A DNA stretch of 64,000 nucleotides, taken from contig NZ_AOIP01000015.1 of NCBI RefSeq assembly GCF_000337535.1, forward strand, positions 275,112 to 339,111. Direction: 5' to 3'. A program made the translations under genes and the position numbers. The notes beneath the pieces are model-generated. The model saw nothing but the letters and a program-made list of their open reading frames with translations, searched no databases and had not been told where the DNA came from. Shown piece after piece: positions 25,058 to 34,155 of this stretch (its first letter is position 1; every line of letters starts with the position of its first letter). The stretch comes from Natrialba aegyptia DSM 13077. GTDB lineage: Archaea > Halobacteriota > Halobacteria > Halobacteriales > Natrialbaceae.

Positions 25058-26428
25058 ATGACGACGCTCGAGGACGACGCCCGCGCGCTGCTCGCGACGG
25101 GGCCGCTCTGTGATTCCTGTCTCGGTCGCCCCTTTGCCGACCGGAGTTTCGGCCTGACGAACGCCGAGCGCGGCCGGGCACTTCGGACGACCATCGCACT
25201 GGCCGACGACGCGGACTACGATCCCGACGACCCCGACGCGTGCTGGGTCTGTGAAGGCTACTGCGGCACCTTCGATGCCATCGCCGACACCATCGTCGCT
25301 GAACTCGACGGCGTCGGCTTCGAGACCTACCAGGTCGGGACGAAGGTCCCGCCGCTGGTCGAAGAGAACGAGCGCCTCCTCCGGGAGGACGCGGCTCTCG
25401 AACCCGACAGCGGCGAATCGCTCAAACGCGAGATGAACCGCGAGGTGGGCCGCCGCGTCGGCGCGAAGACGGGTACCGAGGTCGACTTCGACCGACCGGA
25501 CGTACTGGCGGTCATCGATCTCGAGGGATTCGATCCCCTCGACGTGCTCGAATCGGGCGCGGCAGCCGAAGTCACGAGCCACGCGGTCGACGTACAGATC
25601 AATCCGGCCTTCGTCTACGGGCGCTACCGCAAACTCGAGCGCGACATTCCCCAGACGGAGTGGCCCTGCCGGGAGTGTGGCGGCAGCGGCATCCAACTCG
25701 GCGACGACGGCGAGGAACCCTGTGACTACTGCGGCGGTTCGGGGTACATGTACGAGACGAGCGTCGAGCAGACGGTTCGACCCCACGTCGTCGACGCGAT
25801 GGACGGCGACGAGGGAACCTTCCACGGCGCGGGCCGCGAGGACGTCGACGCCCGCATGCTCGAGGCGGGCCGCCCGTTCGTCCTCGAAGTGAAACGACCC
25901 CGGAACCGCGACCCCGATCCAGCGGCGCTCGAACGCGAGATCAACGAGGCCGCCGCGGGCTCCGTCGAAGTCGCGGGACTCCGGCTGGCGACCTACGAGA
26001 TGGTCGAACGCGTCAAGGAACACGACGCGAGCAAACACTACCGCGCGGACGTCGAGTTCAGCGAGCCGATCGACGAGACGGCGTTCGAGGATGCGCTCGC
26101 CGAACTCCGGGGCACGACGGTCGAACAGGACACGCCCCAGCGCGTCGACCACCGACGGGCGGCGCTGACCCGCGAGCGGACGGTCTACGACATCGACGGC
26201 GACCTATCCGAACCGACCCGGGCCGAGGTTCGAATCCACGGTGAGGGTGGCCTCTACGTGAAAGAACTCGTCAGCAGCGACGACGGGCGAACGGAGCCGA
26301 GTCTGGCCGGCCTGCTCGGTACCGACGCCGAGGTGACGGCGCTCGACGTGACCGGCGTCGAGGGAGAGACCGAGCCGTTCGAACTCGAAGAGTACTTTCG
26401 GGACGAGCCGCGAGCCGACGAGGAGTAG
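25058..26428 (+). CDS. pus10: tRNA pseudouridine synthase Pus10
   Basis: The 456-residue enzyme makes pseudouridine 54 and 55 in archaeal tRNA. The N-terminal part is a THUMP-like domain with cysteine pairs for zinc (LLATGPLCDSCLGRPFADRS and CWVCEGYCG). A further zinc knuckle has CREC and CDYC pairs. The catalytic domain has RRKLERDIPQTEWPC-type entry and GAGREDVDARMLEAGRPFVL, which contains the catalytic Asp, then VEVAGLRLATYE. TrmY, encoded nearby, methylates its product at position 54. The gene starts at an ATG 216 bp upstream of which the divergent protease gene begins. Confidence 0.93.
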   Translation: MTTLEDDARALLATGPLCDSCLGRPFADRSFGLTNAERGRALRTTIALADDADYDPDDPDACWVCEGYCGTFDAIADTIVAELDGVGFETYQVGTKVPPLVEENERLLREDAALEPDSGESLKREMNREVGRRVGAKTGTEVDFDRPDVLAVIDLEGFDPLDVLESGAAAEVTSHAVDVQINPAFVYGRYRKLERDIPQTEWPCRECGGSGIQLGDDGEEPCDYCGGSGYMYETSVEQTVRPHVVDAMDGDEGTFHGAGREDVDARMLEAGRPFVLEVKRPRNRDPDPAALEREINEAAAGSVEVAGLRLATYEMVERVKEHDASKHYRADVEFSEPIDETAFEDALAELRGTTVEQDTPQRVDHRRAALTRERTVYDIDGDLSEPTRAEVRIHGEGGLYVKELVSSDDGRTEPSLAGLLGTDAEVTALDVTGVEGETEPFELEEYFRDEPRADEE

Positions 26429-26455
26429 CGCTTCCGTTCCTGCAAGGTAGCAGAG

Positions 26456-26701
26456 TTACGAATCGTCACGCTCGGTTTCATCGGCGAGTGCTTCGAGCCG
26501 ACCGAGTTCGCCTTCTGCGTCCGATGATCGTCGATGCTGTGGAGACATGATCGGCTCTCCGGAGCCCTCGATGCGTTCGTCGGCATCCTCGACGGCGATC
26601 CGTTCGCGCAGCCACGCGAGAGCGCCACGAATCATGTTCGTTCGAGTACTATTCACGGCGACGACCAAAAGTGTACGCCACGTCTCGGGTTCGGTCCCCA
26701 C
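26456..26701 (-). CDS. Small hypothetical protein between pus10 and rnhB
   Basis: The 81-residue frame begins at GTG with GTEPETWRTLLVVAVNSTRT and continues NMIRGALAWLRERIAVEDAD, then becomes polar and acidic. An ATG at 26635 would leave 59 residues but cuts into the conserved-looking first block, so the GTG is preferred. It is convergent with pus10 and divergent from rnhB, and the promoter of rnhB must lie within or near its 5' end. No function can be given. Confidence 0.6.
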   Translation of the reverse strand: MGTEPETWRTLLVVAVNSTRTNMIRGALAWLRERIAVEDADERIEGSGEPIMSPQHRRSSDAEGELGRLEALADETERDDS

Positions 26702-26812
26702 CGACTCGCTCGTCGTTCTCGACGCGACCCGGCCGCTGCCACCCGTCGGTCACTCGGTGAAACGGACCGGAAGAACGCAACGGTTTACCGATCCGCTACC
26801 GACCCTCTGCGT

Positions 26813-27538
26813 ATGCCATTCGGCGTCGACGAAGCCGGCAAGGGTCCGGCCCTGGGGTCGATGTTCGCCGCCGCCGTCCACGTCGAGACGGACGCGGCGC
26901 TCCCCGACGGCATCGCGGACTCGAAACGACTCGCACCCGCCCGCCGCGACGAACTCGCGGACACGCTGCGAGCCGACGACCGGATCGGTATCGGTCTCGC
27001 CGAAATAACGCCCGCGCAGATCGACGACCCCGAGACGGACATGAACTCGCTCACCGTGCGAGCGCACGCGCAGGCGATCGAATCCCTTTCGACGGCGAAC
27101 GAAACCAAGGACGAGAACAAGAACAAAAACGAAAATGAAAACGAAAACGGAAACGGAAACGGAAACGAGTTCAGCGCCGATCCACTGGCGGGACTCTGCG
27201 ACGCCTGCGATACCGACGCCGAACGCTTCGCGCGGCGAGTAACAGACGCCTGTACGCTCAACCTCGAACTCGACGCACGCCACGGCGCGGACGAGGACTC
27301 GCCGATCGTCGGGGCGGCGAGTATCGTCGCCAAGGTCGCACGCGATGCGCACGTCGAGACGATCGCCGACGAGTTCGGCTCGGTCGGTAGCGGGTATCCG
27401 AGCGATCCGACGACCCGGGAGTTCCTCGAACGCTACGTCGACGAGCACGGCGAGTTACCGCCGGTGGCGCGAACGTCGTGGGCGACGTGCGAAGACGTGC
27501 TTGCGGCGGCCGAACAGACGGGGCTCGGTCAGTTCTGA
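26813..27538 (+). CDS. rnhB: Ribonuclease HII with a low-complexity insertion
   Basis: The 241-residue enzyme removes RNA from RNA-DNA hybrids. MPFGVDEAGKGPALGSMFAA carries the first catalytic Asp-Glu and the GKGP loop. DSKRLAPARRDEL has the second Asp, LELDARHGADEDSPIVGAAS the third acidic residue, and SIVAKVARDAHVE the conserved motif. Between about residues 100 and 120, in the variable loop, lies a run made almost only of Asn, Glu, Lys and Gly, encoded by AAC/GAA-type hexamers around 27110-27165. Its codon use is unlike the rest of the gene. Catalytic motifs lie on both sides intact, so the enzyme is probably active. Confidence 0.92.
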   Translation: MPFGVDEAGKGPALGSMFAAAVHVETDAALPDGIADSKRLAPARRDELADTLRADDRIGIGLAEITPAQIDDPETDMNSLTVRAHAQAIESLSTANETKDENKNKNENENENGNGNGNEFSADPLAGLCDACDTDAERFARRVTDACTLNLELDARHGADEDSPIVGAASIVAKVARDAHVETIADEFGSVGSGYPSDPTTREFLERYVDEHGELPPVARTSWATCEDVLAAAEQTGLGQF

Positions 27539-27560
27539 GACGGCTCGTTGCGAGCGGTCG

Positions 27561-28625
27561 ATGACAGTCGTGTTGTTTTATGTGAGTTCTCTTCCCGAGT
27601 ATACCTTATACGTGCTCGACATTCTGCTCCTGCTCGCGCTCGCGACGGTTGCCACCGGCGTCGTCTGGAAGGGCAGTTCCTGGCTGGAATCCGCTTCGAA
27701 CAGCCTCGCGGCCGGCTACGGCGTGCCGCCGGTCGTCCAGGGCGCGCTCATCGCCGCCGCCGGTTCGAGTATGCCCGAACTGATGAGCGTGCTCCTGGCG
27801 ACGCTCGTACACGAGGAGTCCGGACTCGGCGTCGGCGCGATCGTCGGCTCGGCCGTCTTTAACCTGCTCGTTATCCCCGGCCTCGCCGCGCTCGCCGGCC
27901 CCGGAGAGATGCAGACGAACCGCAAACTCGTCTACAAGGAGTCGCTCTTTTACATGCTCTCGGTCGCCGTGTTGCTGCTGACGTTCTCGCTCGCGGTGAT
28001 CTACTATCCGATCGGCGAGAACGGCGTCCGGGGCACCGTCACGGGCCCGCTCGCGCTGTTCCCGCTCGCGCTGTACGGGCTGTACGTCTTCACGCAGTAC
28101 CTCGACACCGCCGAGGACGAACTCGAGGTCGATACGAGCATCAATCTCGCCAGGAACTGGCTCTGGTTCGGGCTGGGGCTGGTCGTCATCATCGTCGGCG
28201 TCGAAGGGCTCGTCCGTGCGGCGGTCGGGCTCGGCGACGCCTTCGGAACGCCGTCGTTTTTGTGGGGGATGACCGTGGTCGCGGCGGGGTCGAGCGTTCC
28301 GGACGCGTTCGTCAGCGTCGTCGCGGCGCGGTCCGGCCGCTCGTCGGTTAGTCTCGGCAACGTGCTCGGCAGCAACATTTTCGACCTGCTCGTCGCGGTG
28401 CCGATCGGCGTTCTCGCCGCGAGAGGAATGGATATCCAGTTCGCCCACGTCGTTCCGATGATGGCCTTTCTCGTCCTCGCGACGGCGATCTTTTTCACGA
28501 TCGCGCGGACCGATATGCTCCTCTCCGAACGGGAGGCCTGGTTCCTGATCGGCGTGTACGGCCTGTTCGTGCTCTGGCTCCTCCTCGAGAGCATCGGGTT
28601 GCTCTCTATTATACAGACGTCATAG
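27561..28625 (+). CDS. Sodium/calcium exchanger family antiporter
   Basis: The 354-residue membrane protein has about ten hydrophobic segments and the two inverted alpha repeats of CaCA antiporters. Repeat 1 is VVQGALIAAAGSSMPELMSV followed by VGAIVGSAVFNLLVIPGLAA. Repeat 2 is WGMTVVAAGSSVPDAFVSVV followed by NVLGSNIFDLLVAVP. The GSS(M/V)P(E/D) and GS(A/N)(V/I)F(N/D)LL motifs contain the ion-coordinating residues. It should exchange Ca2+ for Na+ across the cell membrane, though other cations are possible. The ATG at 27561 lies 22 bp after rnhB, so read-through is likely. Confidence 0.9.
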   Translation: MTVVLFYVSSLPEYTLYVLDILLLLALATVATGVVWKGSSWLESASNSLAAGYGVPPVVQGALIAAAGSSMPELMSVLLATLVHEESGLGVGAIVGSAVFNLLVIPGLAALAGPGEMQTNRKLVYKESLFYMLSVAVLLLTFSLAVIYYPIGENGVRGTVTGPLALFPLALYGLYVFTQYLDTAEDELEVDTSINLARNWLWFGLGLVVIIVGVEGLVRAAVGLGDAFGTPSFLWGMTVVAAGSSVPDAFVSVVAARSGRSSVSLGNVLGSNIFDLLVAVPIGVLAARGMDIQFAHVVPMMAFLVLATAIFFTIARTDMLLSEREAWFLIGVYGLFVLWLLLESIGLLSIIQTS

Positions 28626-28720
28626 GAGCGTTGCAACGGCAGGCGCGCGATTCTTCTCTCTCGCAGCGATCACTCGACGTGGCGATCGAGCGAAATCGGA
28701 GACAACGGAGGTCATAACTG

Positions 28721-28831
28721 ATGCCGATCTGTACACAGTGTGAAACCCACGTCTCAATCGACTTCGTCCGTGCACACGGTGACGAAAAGGCAGGTACCGT
28801 CGACTGGTGTCCGCGTTGCCGTGAGAACTGA
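28721..28831 (+). CDS. Very small zinc-finger protein with two CxxC pairs
   Basis: A 36-residue protein starting MPICTQCETHVSIDFVRAHG and ending CPRCREN. CTQC and CPRC stand 26 residues apart around a short acidic loop (GDEKAGTVDW). It resembles haloarchaeal MPxCxxC small zinc-finger proteins (DUF7563-like) but is shorter than those I remember. The cysteine pattern and codon use support it despite the size. Confidence 0.55.
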   Translation: MPICTQCETHVSIDFVRAHGDEKAGTVDWCPRCREN

Positions 28832-29007
28832 TCGGGCGACCCCAGTCGCCGTATTCTGTAGTGAACGGCTCGTAGCGGCCGCGATAGCGTGCTTGTGGTC
28901 GGAACGGTCGCGGAAATCAGGATTCGGATTGTGGTTGGAACCAGATTCAGAGCCAAAACCAAACCGGCGCAGCGCAAAAGACGAGTTCGGCTGAACGGTC
29001 TCGCTCG

Positions 29008-30660
29008 TTACTTATCCGTGAGCAGCCGCTCGAGGATCCCCCCGTAGGCGGGCCGCGTGATGAGGACCCCGATCAGCACGCCGAGGATCGTGATGATGGC
29101 GAACCCGCGGAGGTCACCGAGGCTCAACACCGCGAGCGGCGACAGCGCGATAACCGTCGTTGCCGCGGCGGCTCCGATGACCCAGAAGGCCTTGCTAAAG
29201 CGAGACTCGAAGACCCGATGTGAACTCACGTCGCCGTCGCTCATCACCTCGTCGGCGATGATGATGAGGTCGTCCACCCCCGTCCCGACGACGGCGATGA
29301 ATCCGGCCACGTGCGAGAGGTCGATCGGCATTCGTATCAGCGCGGCGAAGCCGAGCAGGATGACGACTTCCGAAAGCGCCGTCACGATCATCGGTGCCGC
29401 GACGCGCGGGTCGCGATACCGGAGGAAGACGACCCCGCTGACGGTGATCACCGAGAGGACCCCGATCAGGAGCGAGAACGTCTTGAACTGATCGGCCAGC
29501 GCCGGTTCGGTGGAGTAGGTCTGTTCCTGGCTGAAATCGAGCGGCGCGGTCAGCGCCCCCGACTGCAGGTTCACGGAGAGGTACTGAGCGTCCTGCTGGG
29601 TGGGGACGATCATTCGGAACCCGGGATCGTTCGCCCAGGTGCCGGATTCCATATCACCGCCGAGTCCGCTCCCCATACTGTGGGCGTCGATTATCTCGTC
29701 GTCGACGACCGTGAGCATACACCACTGTTGCTGGTCCTGATCGAAGTTGAACTCGCCGGCGTCACGGTCGTGGACCGAACACTGGCCGATCCCCTCCGAG
29801 GTAAAGCCGTACTCGTTCATCGCGCTTTGGAACTCGGAGGCCGCGCTGTTACCGTCGGAGCCTTCCGTGTTATCGACCGTCACCGGCACGTAGTGCGTGC
29901 CCTCTTGCTCGTCGAATGCAGGTGGGCTGATATCACTGAAGTCGTCGTCGTTGAGAACAGTGTCGTTGGTCTGATTCCCGTTCCCGTCGGGATGGTACGC
30001 GACGATCTGGACGTCGCCGCGGTCGCTGAGCAGGCCCCGAAGTTCCTCCGGACTCATCCCGGGAACCTCGGTGACGATGTAGTAGCCGCCGTCGACGGTC
30101 GCCTCCTGGTAGACGTTTCCGCCGGAGAGGCCCGCTTCGTTAACCCGCAACTCGATCGTATTGATCATCTCGTCGCGCGTCTCCTGCGTGACGCCGTTTT
30201 CGACGTCGTCTTCGGTCACGTCGAGGCCGGCGCTCTGGAGTGCGCTTGCGAACTCCGCCGCGGTGACGTTCTCGGTGAAGACCTCGGCGGTGTATCGGTC
30301 GTCGTTCTCGTGGTAGCGCACGGTCGCATCCGAACGCTCGATGTCGAGTTCAGTGTAGAGCGTCGACTCGATATCGCGTTGCTCGTTGTCGTCGATGTCG
30401 AGTTCGTCGACCGTCATACCGGTTGCGGGTGCGCTCACTCGCGTCCCGCCGTCAAGACCGATCCCGTACTCGAGGTTCGTAAAGCCCTCGTCGCCGGACT
30501 GGTTGGCAGCGGTTTCGTTGTCGCCGAGATTGTCGGCGAGGGAGTCGTCCGCCATGATGCCGCCCGGGATGAACAGGGCGACCAGGGCGAACGCGAGGAA
30601 GGCGACGAGCAGGATAACCCGCCAGTATTCCTTGACGAAGGCGATCGGATTCGTGCTCAT
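29008..30660 (-). CDS. secD: Protein translocase subunit SecD
   Basis: The 550-residue protein has an N-terminal membrane segment (YWRVILLVAFLAFALVALFI), a large extracellular domain with GLDGGTRVSAPATGM and EVPGMSPEELRGLLSDRGDV, and five C-terminal membrane helices including PIDLSHVAGFIAVVGTGVDD, the conserved GTGVDD stretch. SecD and SecF form the accessory complex that uses ion gradients to help pull exported proteins through SecYE. Archaeal SecD and SecF occur without SecA. Its start overlaps the end of secF by 4 bases, so the two are co-translated. Confidence 0.94.
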   Translation of the reverse strand: MSTNPIAFVKEYWRVILLVAFLAFALVALFIPGGIMADDSLADNLGDNETAANQSGDEGFTNLEYGIGLDGGTRVSAPATGMTVDELDIDDNEQRDIESTLYTELDIERSDATVRYHENDDRYTAEVFTENVTAAEFASALQSAGLDVTEDDVENGVTQETRDEMINTIELRVNEAGLSGGNVYQEATVDGGYYIVTEVPGMSPEELRGLLSDRGDVQIVAYHPDGNGNQTNDTVLNDDDFSDISPPAFDEQEGTHYVPVTVDNTEGSDGNSAASEFQSAMNEYGFTSEGIGQCSVHDRDAGEFNFDQDQQQWCMLTVVDDEIIDAHSMGSGLGGDMESGTWANDPGFRMIVPTQQDAQYLSVNLQSGALTAPLDFSQEQTYSTEPALADQFKTFSLLIGVLSVITVSGVVFLRYRDPRVAAPMIVTALSEVVILLGFAALIRMPIDLSHVAGFIAVVGTGVDDLIIIADEVMSDGDVSSHRVFESRFSKAFWVIGAAAATTVIALSPLAVLSLGDLRGFAIITILGVLIGVLITRPAYGGILERLLTDK

Positions 30661-31553
30661 GATCGCACCCCCTCGAACTTGTACCAGCGAAGCAGACTCA
30701 GGTTCAACAGGTAGGTGTTCATCAGGTCAGCGGCGAGGCCGACGAAGAGAATGGTCCCGATCGACGCCAGGAGTTCGATGCCGAAGAGCGAGGCGACGAT
30801 TCCCATGACGAGCATCGCGGCCATGGAGGTGACGGTCATCGTCACGCCGGTCGTCATGGCTCGCGAGGTGCTCTCGTAGAAGTCGCCGCTTCGGCGGAGC
30901 ACGTGGTTGTTCAGCAGGATGTCCGAGTCCACCGAGTACCCGATCAACATCAGGAGTGCGGCGACGGTCCCGAGCGAGAGCGAGATGCCCGCGATCGACA
31001 TGAACGCGAGCGGGATCACGAGGTCCGAAAACGCCGAGAGGACGATCGCGATGGAGGGGACGAACGTCCGAAAGAGCAAGAACGTGAGCGCGCTCATGCC
31101 GACGAACGCGACGGCGATCCCGAGCAGCGCGGTCTGTTGGGTCTGGGCCGCGAAGCTCGCTGACGCCGTCGATTCCTGCTGAACGATTTCGGCGTTTCCA
31201 TCTTGCTCGAGTTCAGCAGCGGCTTGCTCACTTAACGTTTGAATCGCCTCGTCGTCTTCGATGCCAGCGAACTGGACGGTATACTGATTGTCGACGCCGG
31301 GAGCCTGGATGCGTTGGATGGAATCCGGTTCGACGCTGAACGCCGTCTGGATCTGGGCTTCCGAGGACGTCGTCTGGATCGTCAGCTCTGCACCGCCCGT
31401 AAAGTCCATGCCGAGTGGCACTGGCGCGCCGGTGAGCAGAAACGAGCCGCTCAACACGAGCAGTGCAACGGCGAGGAGTCCGAGCGGTACCGCCGCGAGC
31501 TGGCGGTTAGTGTACCGGGGATACTGTATGTCCGGTACGTCGAAATACCCCAT
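30657..31553 (-). CDS. secF: Protein translocase subunit SecF
   Basis: The 298-residue protein starts MGYFDVPDIQYPRYTNRQLA. TM1 is followed by PVPLGMDFTGGAELTIQ, the D1 motif of SecF. An extracellular domain of about 80 residues precedes five membrane helices with ALTFLLFRTFVPSIAIVLSA, MLIGYSVDSDILLNNHVLRR (the GYSVDD-like motif) and STSRAMTTGVTMTVTSMAAM. It is the first gene of the secFD pair. An ATG four codons upstream is possible. A divergent gene of unknown function begins 130 bp away. Confidence 0.94.
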   Translation of the reverse strand: MGYFDVPDIQYPRYTNRQLAAVPLGLLAVALLVLSGSFLLTGAPVPLGMDFTGGAELTIQTTSSEAQIQTAFSVEPDSIQRIQAPGVDNQYTVQFAGIEDDEAIQTLSEQAAAELEQDGNAEIVQQESTASASFAAQTQQTALLGIAVAFVGMSALTFLLFRTFVPSIAIVLSAFSDLVIPLAFMSIAGISLSLGTVAALLMLIGYSVDSDILLNNHVLRRSGDFYESTSRAMTTGVTMTVTSMAAMLVMGIVASLFGIELLASIGTILFVGLAADLMNTYLLNLSLLRWYKFEGVRS

Positions 31554-31682
31554 ATATCGGACCACTGGGTGTCACCCGAGGTAAGCCTTCTCAATTTTAG
31601 TCGTCTGTTCCAGAACGAATTGGCGTGAAACGACTCCCGATCAAGCCTCACGCTCAAGCCGTCCGAGCCCCTATCAGTGACT

Positions 31683-32051
31683 ATGACAGCTGACTCACGC
31701 GCCCAGTCCGACCGGCAGCAGCGAACTGACTCGCGAGGCGAGACAGCGGCCCGAGTCGTCGTTTCGTACCCCGCCGACCTCTCGGAATGGGGTCGGTTCC
31801 AGATCGAAAAGCCGTCGTTCCGCGCCTTCCTTCGCAAGACACGCGACCACGCACGCGAAGGTGATCGGTGGGAGGAGTTCGTCGGCGTCGGGTGCTGCGG
31901 GAACTCGCTCGACGTCCCGCTTCGCGTCGAGGCGGTTGAAGGCGGCGCACTGATCGACGCGGACACGGAGATCAGCTACGAGATCCGCGAGGCCTGCGGT
32001 ATCGAGGGCAGTTGGCGCGTGCAGAGCGAGGACGGGCCGAGTCGAGCCTAA
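31683..32051 (+). CDS. Conserved small hypothetical protein next to secFD
   Basis: The 122-residue protein has a polar N-terminus, then a compact domain: ARVVVSYPADLSEWGRFQIE, FRAFLRKTRDHAREGDRWEE, FVGVGCCGNSLDVPLRVEAV and EISYEIREACGIEGSW. The CCGNSLD stretch looks like a conserved turn, but I know no function. The ATG at 31683 is preferred over the GTG two codons upstream. It is divergent from secF and may share its promoter region. Confidence 0.72.
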   Translation: MTADSRAQSDRQQRTDSRGETAARVVVSYPADLSEWGRFQIEKPSFRAFLRKTRDHAREGDRWEEFVGVGCCGNSLDVPLRVEAVEGGALIDADTEISYEIREACGIEGSWRVQSEDGPSRA

Positions 32052-32122
32052 CGGGGACGGGTTCTCGTTTTGTGGTGGTGGCGTACTGTCGGATAGCGTA
32101 CTGCCGCAATGGGACGTGTGAC

Positions 32123-32623
32123 TCAGTCGGGCAGGTAGCGAACGCTCAGCACGCCGGTGTCGTCCTGGGACTCGGACGACGCCTCGGTCGCGGCCCGACG
32201 AACCTCCACCCGAACCGCACCGAGGCGGGCCGCCCGCGCGATCGTCTCCTCGTCTTCGAGCACGTCCCGAGCCGCCGCCTCGAGTTCATCGCTCGGCACG
32301 CAGAAGACGTGAATCTCGCCGGTGCCGGCGCGTTCCTCCTGGATGAACTCGCCGGGGTCGGCGTCGGCGGCGAGCTCGGTGGCGTGCTGGGTGGGGTCGA
32401 GGTCGCTGTCGACGAGGTCGACGGAGCGTCGCTCGGTCACGTCGATCACTTGCCAGGTGACCTCGAGCGGGGGGTCGGGGGCGACGGTGGCTTCGAGCAC
32501 GTCGTTCGGTTCGAGGCCGGGATTCGACGCGAGCGTGTGGACCTGCGTCGTCTCGACGTCGCGGACGACGGCGGAGTCGTCCTCGGCGTGGGTGACGACG
32601 AAGGTGCCGGTTTTCTCGGTCAT
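32123..32623 (-). CDS. DUF5812 family protein
   Basis: The 166-residue protein starts MTEKTGTFVVTHAEDDSAVV and continues with VHTLASNPGLEPNDVLEATV, PPLEVTWQVIDVTERRSVDL, and a C-terminal part ending GVLSVRYLPD. The pattern matches DUF5812, a haloarchaeal family without known function, as I remember it. The N-terminal part may be a small beta-barrel (OB- or TRAM-like), judging from the alternating hydrophobic strands. The start is the ATG at 32623; the frame continues upstream only into sequence overlapping the divergent pgi gene. Confidence 0.75.
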   Translation of the reverse strand: MTEKTGTFVVTHAEDDSAVVRDVETTQVHTLASNPGLEPNDVLEATVAPDPPLEVTWQVIDVTERRSVDLVDSDLDPTQHATELAADADPGEFIQEERAGTGEIHVFCVPSDELEAAARDVLEDEETIARAARLGAVRVEVRRAATEASSESQDDTGVLSVRYLPD

Positions 32624-32727
32624 GTGCCGGCGTAGGCATCCGTGCGGTTTCGGGGTTTCGGGTCGCTCCGAGGGATCGACCGCCGGATGACGGAACGTCT
32701 TTATCGCAGGCGGTTGCCCTCTCGCAC

Positions 32728-34035
32728 ATGAACGTCGACATCGGAAACGCGCTTTCGGCGGTTGCCGCTCCAGGTATCTCGCGGGCGGCGCTCGAGCGCC
32801 TCGACGAGCAGGTCGCGACTGCACACGAGCGCATCGAGGCCGGAATGGAGGCCGGCGAGCACGGTTACGCCGCGTTGAACCTACCGAACCGGACGGACAC
32901 CGACGAGATACGGGTTGCCGTCGACCGGGTAACCGGCCCCGACACGAGCGCCGTCCTCACCGTCGGTATCGGCGGCAGCGCACTCGGTGCGGCGACGATC
33001 ACCGACGCGCTGAACGACGCGGACGATCCCGAGGCGATCTACCTCGACAACGTCGACCCCGACTGGCTCTCGGCGACGCTCGATCGGCTCGACCTCGAGA
33101 CCACCGTGCTCAACGTCGTCTCGCGCTCGGGCACGACCGCCGAAACGCTCGCGAACTTCCTCGTCGTCCGCGAGACCTTCGAAGAAGCCGGCGTCGACTG
33201 GACCGAACGAACCATCGTCACGACCGGCGACGGCGGGCCGCTCCGTGAACTCGCGGAGCGCCACAATCTTCCCTCGCTCGCGGTCCCCGACGGCGTTCCG
33301 GGTCGATTCTCCGCGCTCTCCGCGGTCGGGCTGGTCGCCGCCGCCGTCTGCGGCCACGATCTCGATGCCCTGCTCCGCGGGGCGGCCGCCGAAGCCGAGA
33401 CGCTCACCGGCTCGTTGTTCGAGTGTCCCGCCTACGCCTACGGCGCGACCACCTACGCGCTCGACGCACGCGGGGCGCGCACGAACGCGATGATGCCCTA
33501 CGCGGAGTCGCTGGAAACCTACGCCGAATGGTTCGCCCAACTCTGGGCCGAAAGCCTCGGCAAAGACGACCTCGGCCAGACGCCGGTCCGCGCACTCGGC
33601 GTAACCGACCAACACTCTCAGTTGCAACTCTATCGGGCCGGCCCGCGGGATAAACTCGTCACCTTCGTCACGGTGCAGGAAACCGCGGCCCGGCCGATCC
33701 CCGACACCGACGTCGACGACCTCTCCTATCTCGGTGACGCCTCGCTCGGCGACCTGCTCGACGCCGAGTTCGAAGCGACCGAAGCGAGCCTCGCCGCCGC
33801 CGGCCGCCCCAACGTCCGCATCGAGATCGACCGCGTCGACGAGTTCGAACTCGGCGGACTGCTCTACGGTATGGAAGCCGCCTGCGTGCTCGCCGGTGAA
33901 CTCTACGGGGTGAATACGTTCGAGCAGCCGGCCGTGGAGTGGGCGAAGAAGGCGACTCGCGGCCTGTTGGGCGGCGGCGAGTTCGCGGAGGCCGAGGCGG
34001 TCGCCGAGAAGACGGAGTTGCGGGTCGAGCGGTAA
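32728..34035 (+). CDS. pgi: Glucose-6-phosphate isomerase
   Basis: The 435-residue enzyme interconverts glucose 6-phosphate and fructose 6-phosphate in the cytoplasm. Two SIS domains are visible. AVLTVGIGGSALGAATITDA and VLNVVSRSGTTAETLANFLV contact the sugar phosphate. VPGRFSALSAVGLVAAAVCG gives the conserved GGR(F/Y)S-like segment. ALGVTDQHSQLQLYRAGPRD holds the catalytic-loop Gln-His, and FEQPAVEWAKKATRGLLGGG near the C-terminus holds the conserved Gln and Lys. The length is normal for bacterial-type archaeal Pgi. It is divergent from the DUF5812 gene, with about 100 bp shared upstream, including a TATA-like TCTTTATCG. Confidence 0.95.
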   Translation: MNVDIGNALSAVAAPGISRAALERLDEQVATAHERIEAGMEAGEHGYAALNLPNRTDTDEIRVAVDRVTGPDTSAVLTVGIGGSALGAATITDALNDADDPEAIYLDNVDPDWLSATLDRLDLETTVLNVVSRSGTTAETLANFLVVRETFEEAGVDWTERTIVTTGDGGPLRELAERHNLPSLAVPDGVPGRFSALSAVGLVAAAVCGHDLDALLRGAAAEAETLTGSLFECPAYAYGATTYALDARGARTNAMMPYAESLETYAEWFAQLWAESLGKDDLGQTPVRALGVTDQHSQLQLYRAGPRDKLVTFVTVQETAARPIPDTDVDDLSYLGDASLGDLLDAEFEATEASLAAAGRPNVRIEIDRVDEFELGGLLYGMEAACVLAGELYGVNTFEQPAVEWAKKATRGLLGGGEFAEAEAVAEKTELRVER

Positions 34036-34155
34036 CGGGACGGTTCGCGCCGAGAGTCGAGCGGATCGGCTTGCGGGGGTGTCGTTTCCGGAGGAGTATC
34101 CGGAGTGTGGGGCCGGTTGCGGAGCCCATATGTGGACGCGTACGAAACGTGACGT

